Source: UBA4729 sp038236865
GTDB taxonomy: Bacteria; Patescibacteriota; Saccharimonadia; Saccharimonadales; UBA4665
Assembly: GCA_038236865.1 (NCBI GenBank)
Contig: JBBRZI010000032.1
Location: forward strand, 1-11,765
DNA length: 11,765 nt
Reading direction: 5' to 3'
Shown here: positions 1 to 6,846 of the stretch, one piece after another
How the letters are laid out: every line of letters begins with the position of its first letter
Position numbering within the stretch: the first letter of the stretch is position 1
The notes under the pieces: generated by a model
The model's database searches: none
What the model was told of the DNA's origin: nothing
Seen by the model: the letters and a program-made list of their open reading frames with translations, nothing else
Position numbers and translations under genes: made by a program

Positions 1-1200
1 ATAAACCCCAGCCTTTGCGCCCGCTTATACCCCCACTTGCCGAAACTTTCGTCGCAACTCTCGATTGGTTCGTTCCAACAGCGAAGTCGTGCGGGCTAAC
101 TGCCCCACCGCCTCTTCTAAAGTGTAATAGCTTAAGGTCGCTTCAAAATCGCGTTGGAGACTGGAGACCGCTTTTGGCTCTACGCTCTGCCATGTTAGCA
201 CCCACTCCGCCAACAGTTCCCGCGCTCGCTCGGCACTCTTGGCCTGATAAATCCCTTTGGCCTGTCCCACCAACTCTTTTTTACTCTCAGGAGTTAGCTC
301 GCTGCTACAAGCATCCGTCACATTCTTGAGCTTATGAAAGATGCAGCGTTGGTCAGCCACGCTTTTACCATAGACATAGCTCAACGCTTCTCCCAGACCG
401 CCTCCGCCATCGCGCACCACCACCTTTAGACCATTCGCAGCCCGTACTCCCCGCTCCCACAGCCGTTGCAAAAGCTTTTCCCACTCCGCTTGGCTTTCGC
501 TTTCAGCTAGTTGCCAATCTAAAATCTGCTTGCGACCACTTCCATCACTCCATAAACCGAGCGCCACCAGTATCACCATCCGCTTGCCCGTCCGTTTATG
601 GCGTTTTCGACCCCGTTTATCGAGCTTGACACTCTCAGGCGAATTAGACTGAGTTTGCAAACTTAACCAGATGCCATCGAGTTGCATTACACTCGGCCCT
701 TCTAAAATGGGTTGGTTTCGCTCAACTTCAAGCAGCCCTTCGACGGCGTTAATGCGTTCATTGAGGGTACTTAAGCCGACACTTCCACCAATAAGAGCGC
801 TCTATTCTTGGCTGAGTTGACGTAAGCTCTGGCATAGTCCGGCCCCGAATAGCACTTTTTGGTCTAAATCCAGCCAGAACCGCTTAAATTTCTCTAAAAT
901 AGCCCAATGGGCTACCACATCGTGCTGGCACTTTTGGCATTCGAGCATCGGCACTTTGAGGCCACTAAGATGACCTCAGCCCGTTTCTAAATTACGCTGG
1001 TAATGTCCATCTCTGGTGAACTCATTGGCATCGGCACAGCCGCAATATCCACAAGCCCAATCGAGCAAGCGTGGCGTGCTACTCACCGCACGGGTCGCCC
1101 GTTTAGCCCTTCCCAATTTAGCCTCAAGTTCGGCTTCCAAGAAGCTGGTGAGGAGCGGCTTAATCGCCTTGAGAGCGGCTTCCTGGAGTTGAGTTTGCAC
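1..1200 (-). pseudogene. Degenerate IS256/Mutator-type DDE transposase, cut by left window edge
   Basis: Read on the minus strand from a GTG at 1200, one frame can be followed to the window edge, broken by TGA at 976-978, TAG at 802-804 and TAA at 25-27, with no frameshift. The first piece has a CxxC pair (CGYC). The stretch after the TGA has a second CxxC (CQKC), so a four-cysteine zinc-binding knuckle is likely. The last piece holds the catalytic core: an Asp in QLDGIW, a second Asp in VVVRDGG, the CIFHKLKN motif, and the Glu in RTTSLLERTNRE, the usual order of the DDE/MULE catalytic triad. After the TAA the frame continues AGAKAGVY, which resembles further C-terminal transposase sequence. 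An active copy would cut and paste the element. This copy should make no full-length enzyme. Family assignment is from motifs; a related DDE family with a zinc finger is possible. Confidence 0.8.
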
Positions 1201-1224
1201 CGCTTCGATGATACTTTTACGTTC

Positions 1225-1321
1225 GATAACGTATCCTTTGCTAAGGGTTCAGTTTGGACAGCCTTTTTTGAGTTCAAATTTGAGCTTTCAAAAGTCAACC
1301 CTTAGAGATCGATACGTTATC
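1225..1321. repeat. Long imperfect inverted repeat at the 5' end of the transposase
   Basis: GATAACGTATC at 1225-1235 and CTAAGGGTT at 1241-1249 recur as their complements, AACCCTTAG at 1297-1305 and GATACGTTATC at 1311-1321. Each arm has an 11-bp and a 9-bp exact block separated by 5 unmatched bases, and the arms enclose about 47 bases. The centre has a near-palindrome around CAAATTTG (1275-1282). The position just upstream of the transposase suggests an insertion-sequence end or the regulatory palindrome of its promoter. The inner arm overlaps sequence that is open in the transposase frame. The exact element boundary and any target duplication cannot be set because the other end lies outside the window. 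Confidence 0.7.
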
Positions 1322-1793
1322 TCTGCGAATCAGGACTGTACACAAGGCCCAAAATATGGTATTCTAATTATTGGATAACTAGGGTGGTTTTCCCATATTT
1401 AGCAGCTTGCATACAGGTAAATAGTCCTATATTGCCAGGTTCCCTACTTGCCATAAATGATTACACTTGCTATAATCAATCTTAGAAATAAAACACTAGC
1501 AGTTGAGCAATTGGTTTGATACCACTTGCAATGTTACTTTGACTGGTATTAACAAACAGGTTTTATGAACCTTTCCAAAGGTAAGTATTCTTAATATGCC
1601 ATACAGCTTGGTGGGCCAGCCAAAACTCGGAATTTTTGTTCGATTGAGTTATCCGTGTCAACCTCAACCGACTTTATCTAGTTAACTAAGAACCACCCAG
1701 ATAAGGCCGACAGTTGCTTAATCAGCCCAATTTAATTTTTCAAATTGGTCTGTGTAGTCTAATAGTCATCTATAATACAGGAGGTTCAATTTA
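1322..1793. other. AT-rich spacer between IS remnant and surface-protein gene
   Basis: No convincing coding sequence is visible in these 472 bases. They hold a promoter candidate at 1448-1476 and, just before the next gene, a strong Shine-Dalgarno AGGAGG at 1779-1784. A second weak promoter-like pair, TTGACT at 1539-1544 with TTTTAT at 1561-1566, is also present. No transfer RNA or clear hairpin terminator was seen. Confidence 0.6.
1448..1476 (+). promoter_or_regulatory. Sigma70-type promoter candidate
   Basis: TTGCCA at 1448-1453 (five of six consensus bases) is followed after exactly 17 bases by a perfect TATAAT at 1471-1476. Transcription would start near 1483 and leave an untranslated leader of about 310 bases before the surface-protein gene at 1794. 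The long leader is odd, so this promoter may serve an unrecognised transcript or the gene may be controlled through its leader. Confidence 0.5.
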
Positions 1794-2729
1794 ATGAACT
1801 CGAATAACGGTCAAAAGACCGCCTCGAATCCAACGTCTTCAAATCAAGACCAAGCAGATTTGTTGCGCCAATTAGCAGATATGAAGGCTGAGATGGATAA
1901 CTACCGCACCGAACTGGTAGAACTCCGCCATCACCTGGATACCCGCCAGGAAACTTTACCGGGCAAAGTAGTTGAAGTCCGGCAATCCACCAGCCGCCGC
2001 CGCTTGCTCAAGCATCTGGCGACCGGCGCGTTGGGCGTTGGAGCGCTTTCCCTGGCAACTTCGACTGCCTTCGCCGAAACTCCCAGTGACATCGCGGTCG
2101 ATGCGGTTGGTGGCACAGATGGCTACGGCGGACGTTTCGCCGGAACGCTGGCCCCCTTGCGGCTGGTACCGGCGGCTGGTACCGGCAAACCAACTCTGGC
2201 CAATCACAAATCGGGCGAGTTGTATGTAGACTCGGCTGGCTCGCTCTTCTATGCCTACGGCACGGGTGGTGCGAATGCCAATGCTACCGGCTGGATTCAG
2301 TTAGCGGTTGGCGGTGCGACAGCCTCGTCAGGCGCTCAAGTGATCGCCAACCTCGGTACGATTATTGATACCCGGTCCACGCCTCCGGTAGGTGGTATCG
2401 CTGGGCCTCTCACCACTACTACTAGCTGGAACCTGTCTGCTATTACGGGTGGTGCTATCCCAACCAACGCAACCTCGGTGACGGGAACCTTTACATTATT
2501 CCCGACCTCACCATTTGTAAGTCCCTTCGCCGCCTTTACCTTTTGCTTTATTTACCCTCAAGGCAGCCCTTCGAGTGTAATTGCCGCCAGCGCAAATCCG
2601 GGCCAGTATGCCTCAACCGGGGCCTATGTTAGCGCCTTAGGTACTGGAACCGGCCTAACAGTTCAGCCTTTTAGTGCTGGTACTGTAAGCGTCCACTATG
2701 CTATATCAGTAATCAGCTATACCGTATAA
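1794..2729 (+). CDS. Tat-exported surface protein with N-terminal coiled coil and C-terminal DTRS domain
   Basis: The 311-residue product starts at an ATG with AGGAGG nine bases upstream. Residues 1-20 are polar and disordered. Residues 20-53 look like a short coiled coil. Residues 65-94 form a twin-arginine signal: STSRRRLLKHL, a hydrophobic stretch, then an AFA cleavage site. So about 65 residues precede the signal, unusually long. The exported part has GYGGRFAG and RLVPA segments, then GELYVDSAGSLFYAYG, a pattern seen in modular secreted Chloroflexota proteins. It ends in a domain of about 120 residues opening with IIDTRS and rich in Thr, Ser and Gly with short beta-strand-like runs. That domain resembles the 'LLDTRSG' beta-domain of bacterial cell-surface proteins. 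No catalytic motif is seen; a structural or adhesive role is an inference. The gene is monocistronic, with a terminator directly after it. Confidence 0.8.
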   Translation: MNSNNGQKTASNPTSSNQDQADLLRQLADMKAEMDNYRTELVELRHHLDTRQETLPGKVVEVRQSTSRRRLLKHLATGALGVGALSLATSTAFAETPSDIAVDAVGGTDGYGGRFAGTLAPLRLVPAAGTGKPTLANHKSGELYVDSAGSLFYAYGTGGANANATGWIQLAVGGATASSGAQVIANLGTIIDTRSTPPVGGIAGPLTTTTSWNLSAITGGAIPTNATSVTGTFTLFPTSPFVSPFAAFTFCFIYPQGSPSSVIAASANPGQYASTGAYVSALGTGTGLTVQPFSAGTVSVHYAISVISYTV

Positions 2730-2747
2730 AGTATCAGAATTAAACAA

Positions 2748-2778
2748 AAAGACCCTGGATAAATCATCCAGGGTCTTT
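2748..2778 (+). terminator. Intrinsic terminator after the surface-protein gene
   Basis: A perfect 13-bp stem (AAAGACCCTGGAT with ATCCAGGGTCTTT) closes a five-base loop and is followed by CTGTTT. The arm begins 18 bases after the stop codon. The A-rich left flank and T-rich right flank could let it work in both directions. Confidence 0.9.
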
Positions 2779-2830
2779 CTGTTTAAGCATATAAGCTAAC
2801 CAATTAGCCGATGTAAACTTTCGCCCCGGT

Positions 2831-2908
2831 CGCCCGATTTTACTCGGCGGGCGTAAGGTGGTTTGTAATGTTTAATCTCTAAAATAAACGTGTTACAATG
2901 TTACAAAC
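2831..2908. repeat. Palindromic elements upstream of the kinase gene
   Basis: The spacer 2779-2992 holds no gene. CGCCCG at 2831-2836 pairs with CGGGCG at 2848-2853. Next, GTTTGTAA at 2861-2868 pairs with TTACAAAC at 2901-2908, with GTTTA (2870-2874) and TAAAC (2885-2889) nested inside. TTACAA also occurs as a direct repeat at 2893-2898 and 2901-2906. This could be an operator or the start of a structured leader for the kinase. No consensus promoter was found, and the role is an inference. Confidence 0.35.
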
Positions 2909-2992
2909 GGAAGCGAGCAGGGACATTAAAAGCAGGACGGGATCATTCTTATGGGAATAAGTGACTAACAATAGCTACCCCGATAGGAAAAT

Positions 2993-5857
2993 TTGAAACG
3001 CTCAATGGTAAAGCTTAAAAAGATCAAACGGCAGACGATTGCGACCCGCTTGCTTTTGTGGTTCCTGGTAATTGCGGTGCTGCCACTGGTGATTGCGATC
3101 TACTTGACCTTTGCTACCTCCGAAAGCTCACTCCGCAAAGAAATCAATAGCAATCTGTTGGCAATCGCTGATAGCAAGGCCCGGCAGATCGAAACTTACG
3201 CCCTCGAACGCAAACGCAATGTAAGCGCTCTGGCCCATCTTCCCAACGTAGTAAGCTCTATCGACGAGCTAAACGAGGCTTATCGAAAGCGTGGGATCAA
3301 TACTGCCGAATATCAGGCGGCGGCGGATAAGGTTGGGCCGTTTTTTAGCTACTATATCCAGGAATTTGGCTACTCGAATGTCTTTTTGGTCACAGTCGCC
3401 GGGGATGCCCTCTTTTCGGCCAAACCGGGTGTAGCTGGGCTAGGCGCGAACTACTACGACGAACCCTATCGCTCCTCCCAGTTGGGCCAAGCCTTCGACC
3501 GAGCTAAAACCCTCAAGGAAACCCAAATCTCGGACTTCGATTATTTCGCTTCGACCGGACAGCCCGCCGCCTTTGTTGCGGCCCCTATCTTTAACGGCAA
3601 TAGCGTTATTGGGGCGGTTGTGCTTCAGTTGAGCAACCAGGAAGTTTATAAGGTCGTCAACGATTATAGCGGGTTAGGCGAAACCGGTGAGACGGTCGTC
3701 GGACACCTCACGGGTCAGGAGGTCTTGTTTGTGACCCCCACTCGGCACGACTTGCAGGCGGCTTTCCAACGCAAAGTGAGGCTGGGCAGTCAGGAAGCTA
3801 CTTTGCTAGAAAAAGCGGTGCAAGGTAGCCAGGGGCAGGCAGTCGGAACCGATTATCGAGGACAGGAGGTAGTCGCCGTCTGGCGTTATCTACCGGCCTT
3901 CCAATGGGGTATGGTCGTCAAAATAGATAGCGCCGAAGCGTTTGCCTCGATCAACAACCAGCGCACGACGGTTATGATCCTGGGTGCGGTTATGTTGGTG
4001 GTGGTCACGCTGGTCGCGTTGCTGGTGGCCCGCACTATCTCCGAGCCACTGATTCGGCTAACCAGAAGCGCCCGGTTGATTGCCGGAGGCGATTTGAACC
4101 AGCGCGTCGCGGTCAAAGGCAATGACGAGGTGGGCGAACTGACCGAGGCTTTCAACCGCATGACCAGCGATCTCAAACACAGCTACGAAAGCATCGAGGA
4201 GACTGTCCGGCAACGCACGCTCGAATTACAACAGACCAATATCGAGCTTGACCGAGAGCGTCAGGCATCGGAAGCCTCTAATCGGGCTAAAAGTACTTTC
4301 CTGGCAAATATGAGCCACGAACTGCGTACTCCACTCAACGCTATTATGGGCTACAGCGAGATGTTGCAAGAGGAAGCCGCCGAGATGGGGCAAGAAAATA
4401 TCTTGCCTGATCTACAAAAAATTCACGGGGCGGGCAAACACCTGCTAAACCTTATCAACGATGTGCTTGATCTATCCAAGATCGAGGCAGGTCGGATGGA
4501 GCTTTATCTCGAAACTTTCGAGGTCAGGGCTATGATCCGCGATGTGGTGATGACTATTCAGCCGCTTATAAAGAAAAACAAAAATAGCCTGATACTGGAT
4601 TGCCCGGACGACCTGGGCCTGATGGAGGCCGATTTGACCAAAGTACGCCAGGCTCTTTTCAATTTGCTTAGTAACGCCTCCAAGTTTACCGAAAACGGTA
4701 CAATCACCCTGCAAGTAGCGCGGGAAAACCTAAACCCAAATCCGAAAAGCAGCGAACAGTCCTCCCAAATCGAAACTCAGTCCTCAGTCCGCCCGTCCCC
4801 GAATGGGGGCAGTCCTCAGTCCTTCATCTTCCGGGTAACAGACACCGGGATCGGCATGAGCCAGGAGCAGGCTACCCGCCTGTTCCAGCCTTTTATACAG
4901 GCCGACGTTTCGACCACCCGCAAATATGGCGGAACTGGTTTGGGCCTGACGATTAGCCAAAAGTTTTGCGTGATGATGGGAGGCTCTATCGAAGTGAGCA
5001 GCCGTCCAGGGCAGGGTTCTACCTTTACCATCAAGCTACCGGCCAGGGTTCGCCAAGTCAAGGCCGACCTTATAGACGTTAGTGTTTCCAATCCTGAGCT
5101 TGCCAGCCCGACAATCGGGACCGTGCTGGTCATCGATGATGACCCGGTCGTTTGCGATCTGATAAAGCGCTTTTTGGAGAAAGAAGGCTTTCGGGTCGAA
5201 AATGCCGCCAGCGGCGAAGAAGGCTTGCGTCTCGCTCGACAACTCAAGCCGATAGCGATCACGTTGGACGTGATGATGCCAGGTCACGATGGTTGGGACG
5301 TGTTGACCAGGTTAAAAAACGACCCGGAACTGGCCGACATCCCGGTCATTATGCTGACGATAGTGGACGACCGTAATCTAGGCTTTGCCCTGGGTGCCAA
5401 CGATTATCTGACCAAGCCGATCCACCGCGACCGGCTAATAGCAGTACTTAATAAATACCGCAAAGATCACACCCATTACTCGGTGCTGGTGGTCGAAGAC
5501 GACCCTCTTAGCCGCTCTATGATGCTGCGGATGTTGGAACGGGAAGGCTGGTCGGTCGAGGAGGCTGAAAATGGGCGGGTCGCCTTACAGCGGGTCGCCG
5601 AAAGCAAGCCGGAACTGATCCTGCTCGACCTGATGATGCCGGAAGTAGACGGCTTTCAATTTGTAGCCGAACTACGCAAGCAAGAAGAATGGCGCTCGAT
5701 CCCGATAGTGGTCATTACCGCTAAAGATATTACAATAGAAGATGGCCTGCGCTTGAACGGCTACGTCGAGCGTGTAATCCAGAAAGGCCAGTATAGCCGC
5801 GACGTGCTATTACGGCAGGTGCGCGACCTGGTAGGAGGGATGAGGGATGAGGGATGA
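2993..5857 (+). CDS. Hybrid sensor histidine kinase with two C-terminal receiver domains
   Basis: The 954-residue product is a membrane-bound sensor kinase. Visible in order: a membrane helix (about 19-41); a large extracytoplasmic region with Cache-like character (42-325); a second helix (326-346); HAMP (about 345-400); a coiled-coil linker; HisKA with phospho-acceptor His442 in NMSHELRTP; HATPase with N box NLLSNASK (557-564), DTGIG (617-621) and GGTGLGL (646-652). Receiver 1 (about 709-823) has acidic residues 715-717, phospho-acceptor Asp759 and Lys808-Pro. Receiver 2 (about 829-945) has acidic 835-837, Asp879 and Thr909, but its Lys931 is followed by Gly rather than Pro. The TTG start is chosen because AGGA lies just upstream (2986-2989); an ATG at 3005 would drop only four residues but has no such site. 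A low-complexity insert occupies residues 579-609. The last residues (MRDEG) are encoded by a GGGATGA array. No separate output regulator lies nearby, so signalling probably goes by phosphorelay to an unlinked partner. Confidence 0.95.
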   Translation: MKRSMVKLKKIKRQTIATRLLLWFLVIAVLPLVIAIYLTFATSESSLRKEINSNLLAIADSKARQIETYALERKRNVSALAHLPNVVSSIDELNEAYRKRGINTAEYQAAADKVGPFFSYYIQEFGYSNVFLVTVAGDALFSAKPGVAGLGANYYDEPYRSSQLGQAFDRAKTLKETQISDFDYFASTGQPAAFVAAPIFNGNSVIGAVVLQLSNQEVYKVVNDYSGLGETGETVVGHLTGQEVLFVTPTRHDLQAAFQRKVRLGSQEATLLEKAVQGSQGQAVGTDYRGQEVVAVWRYLPAFQWGMVVKIDSAEAFASINNQRTTVMILGAVMLVVVTLVALLVARTISEPLIRLTRSARLIAGGDLNQRVAVKGNDEVGELTEAFNRMTSDLKHSYESIEETVRQRTLELQQTNIELDRERQASEASNRAKSTFLANMSHELRTPLNAIMGYSEMLQEEAAEMGQENILPDLQKIHGAGKHLLNLINDVLDLSKIEAGRMELYLETFEVRAMIRDVVMTIQPLIKKNKNSLILDCPDDLGLMEADLTKVRQALFNLLSNASKFTENGTITLQVARENLNPNPKSSEQSSQIETQSSVRPSPNGGSPQSFIFRVTDTGIGMSQEQATRLFQPFIQADVSTTRKYGGTGLGLTISQKFCVMMGGSIEVSSRPGQGSTFTIKLPARVRQVKADLIDVSVSNPELASPTIGTVLVIDDDPVVCDLIKRFLEKEGFRVENAASGEEGLRLARQLKPIAITLDVMMPGHDGWDVLTRLKNDPELADIPVIMLTIVDDRNLGFALGANDYLTKPIHRDRLIAVLNKYRKDHTHYSVLVVEDDPLSRSMMLRMLEREGWSVEEAENGRVALQRVAESKPELILLDLMMPEVDGFQFVAELRKQEEWRSIPIVVITAKDITIEDGLRLNGYVERVIQKGQYSRDVLLRQVRDLVGGMRDEG
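4735..4823 (+). repeat. In-frame low-complexity insert with CAGTCCT heptamers inside the kinase ATPase domain
   Basis: CAGTCCT or a one-base variant occurs at 4757-4763, 4778-4784, 4785-4791, 4810-4816 and 4817-4823. CCCAAAT occurs at 4735-4741 and 4764-4770, each followed by a CGAAA and then CAGTCCT, so an imperfect duplication is visible. A CCCC-GAAT-GGGG hairpin lies at 4797-4808. The encoded stretch is rich in Ser, Pro, Asn and Gln, and sits between the N box and the DTGIG motif, where family members normally have a short turn. The reading frame is kept. Confidence 0.7.
5837..5857 (+). repeat. GGGATGA heptamer array forming the kinase gene's 3' end
   Basis: Three perfect tandem copies of GGGATGA. 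The last three bases of the third copy are the stop codon of the kinase gene, so the array supplies the C-terminal codons (MRDEG) and the stop. Related copies recur at 6718-6745 and, inverted, at 6784-6846. Confidence 0.9.
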
Positions 5858-5862
5858 ACAAT

Positions 5863-5890
5863 GCAGAAGTCAGAAGGCAGAAGGCAGAAT
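5863..5890 (+). repeat. GCAGAAG heptamer array
   Basis: Four tandem heptamers (GCAGAAG, TCAGAAG, GCAGAAG, GCAGAAT) follow the GGGATGA array after five bases. The same two-array composite, in the same order and orientation, recurs at 6718-6777. Short tandem heptamers of this general kind are well known in filamentous cyanobacteria; here they are seen directly from sequence. Confidence 0.9.
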
Positions 5891-5930
5891 AGGGGATGCA
5901 GAAGAGAAGTAAGCACGAAGCATGTATTGT

Positions 5931-6000
5931 AATCGTAAATCGTAAATCGTAAATCGTAAATCTCCCATCTTACAATCGTAAATCGTAAATCCCAAATCCC
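5931..6000 (+). repeat. AATCGTA heptamer array in two blocks
   Basis: Four perfect copies of AATCGTA occupy 5931-5958. After 15 bases two more follow at 5974-5987, then the variant AATCCCA and a partial copy to 6000. The unit is unrelated to the two arrays just upstream but has the same seven-base length. Confidence 0.9.
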
Positions 6001-6154
6001 TTGCTTGTCTAGTAACAAACTCACCAGTTTGGGTTGAGCTAAGTCACATTAAGGGCTTTACAGGTGGACTATACTACGAATAGTACGAAGTATATCCGCA
6101 AGTGTTCGCATTGATACCATTGATGAAGTTTTAGTCAGAATCTATCTCGATGAA

Positions 6155-6204
6155 GTAGGGCGGTGTTTGTAACCGCCGTGAGCGACTAGAAGAGCCGTTC
6201 CTAC
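6155..6204. repeat. REP-like palindromic intergenic element
   Basis: GTAGG at 6155-6159 and CCTAC at 6200-6204 frame the element. Inside, GGCGGT (6159-6164) pairs perfectly with ACCGCC (6172-6177) across a seven-base loop. The GTAGG...CCTAC ends match those of the larger inverted repeat at 8005-8079, suggesting one family of dispersed palindromes. Only about 40 bases separate it from the lipoprotein start, so it may lie in that gene's leader. Confidence 0.5.
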
Positions 6205-6243
6205 CAAAATTTTCGATTAGACTCTAAATTACCAGGAGAAAAT

Positions 6244-6711
6244 ATGACCAAGCGTTTGCTTCCCATTTTAGCTATGACCCTGCTTCTTAGTGTCATGCTC
6301 GTTGCGTGCGGTGATGAGACTGCCACTGTCCCGACCTATAGCGGGGCCAGTACGGTGGCGATCCCTAGCAGCATTCAGAGCCAATTCCAGGCTGGTCTGA
6401 AAGACCAGAAATTCAAGAACGCCAAGTTCGAGGCTTACAAGACTGCCGACGCTTCCGACAAGGTCAAGAGTTCGTTATCAGACGGCTTTAGCAAGGGCGG
6501 TTGGACTAACAAGGACTCGGACGTAAAGACCCAACTGGGTGCTGATAACGTCAAGGTTATCGAGCAGGCTGGTGGCTTCTTCCTGGGCTACGAGAAGGGC
6601 AACAAAGCGGCTCTAATTATGGGCTTCCCCGGCATCATAGCAGGCCCGCTCGGTTTCACTGATGTAACTGACAAAGAAGTTCTCTACATGGTTATCAGCG
6701 GCAACGGGTAA
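6244..6711 (+). CDS. Small predicted lipoprotein of unknown function
   Basis: The 155-residue product begins MTKRLLPILAM with a hydrophobic core and a lipobox LVAC, so Cys22 should be lipidated after signal-peptidase II cleavage and the protein anchored outside the cytoplasmic membrane. The mature part starts with a short Thr/Pro linker and PTYSGAS. It then has an alpha/beta-looking domain: AKFEAYKTAD, SDKVKSSLSDGFSKGGW, and a closing hydrophobic strand VLYMVISGNG. The 'x-Y-x-x-x-D-x-x-D-K-V...GW' pattern resembles small lipoproteins often seen in Chloroflexota, but I cannot name a family or function. AGGAG lies five bases before the ATG. The stop is followed within seven bases by a heptamer array that, with its facing partner, can act as a terminator. 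Confidence 0.8.
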   Translation: MTKRLLPILAMTLLLSVMLVACGDETATVPTYSGASTVAIPSSIQSQFQAGLKDQKFKNAKFEAYKTADASDKVKSSLSDGFSKGGWTNKDSDVKTQLGADNVKVIEQAGGFFLGYEKGNKAALIMGFPGIIAGPLGFTDVTDKEVLYMVISGNG

Positions 6712-6717
6712 GAGGAA

Positions 6718-6777
6718 GGGATGAAGGATGAGGGATGAGGGATGAAAATGCAGAAGTCAGAATGCAGAATGCAGAAT
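6718..6777 (+). repeat. GGGATGA and GCAGAAG heptamer arrays (second copy of composite)
   Basis: Four GGGATGA-type heptamers (6718-6745, one with A at the first position) are followed after four bases by four GCAGAAG/GCAGAAT-type heptamers (6750-6777). Order, spacing and orientation match 5837-5890, so this is a duplicated composite, not independent slippage alone. Confidence 0.9.
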
Positions 6778-6783
6778 AGAAAA

Positions 6784-6846
6784 TCCCTCATCCTTCATCC
6801 TTCATCCTTCATCCTTCATCCCTCATCTTTCATCCCTCATCCTTAT
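6784..6846 (-). repeat. Inverted heptamer array facing the previous one; overlaps DegV 3' end
   Basis: Eight tandem heptamers TCCCTCA/TCCTTCA/TCTTTCA run from 6784 to 6839 with a partial ninth to 6846. They are the complement of the GGGATGA unit. The array can pair with 6718-6745 across a loop of about 38 bases that holds the GCAGAAT repeats, making a long stem between two convergent genes. It probably ends transcription from both sides, but that is an inference. The DegV stop codon (6830-6832) lies inside it. Confidence 0.85.

Larger units (their letters stand above)
5858..6243. other. Repeat-rich spacer between kinase and lipoprotein genes
   Basis: These 386 bases hold no convincing gene. 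They contain the heptamer arrays to about 6000, a small hairpin CAAACT-CACC-AGTTTG at 6016-6031 (no T-run, so a weak terminator candidate for the kinase), and a REP-like palindrome at 6155-6204. The ribosome site AGGAG at 6234-6238 belongs to the next gene. No consensus promoter was recognised. Confidence 0.6.

Noticed and set aside
976..978. TGA in the transposase as selenocysteine or recoding
   Set aside because: Two other in-frame stops of different type follow, and no recoding signal was seen; decay is simpler.
1003..1305. Plus-strand open frame opposite the transposase 5' end
   Set aside because: It overlaps the recognisable transposase frame and the inverted repeat, and its translation shows no familiar motif.
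1771..1776. Perfect TATAAT just before the surface-protein gene
   Set aside because: It lies three bases from the Shine-Dalgarno site, so transcription would start inside or after that site. No -35 box sits at 16-18 bases.
5837..6000. Possible CRISPR array
   Set aside because: Units are seven bases in direct tandem with no unique spacers of 25-45 bases.
5761..6024. Minus-strand open frame across the heptamer arrays
   Set aside because: Its sequence is mostly translated repeats (repeated DLRFTIYD-like runs) and the antisense of the kinase end.
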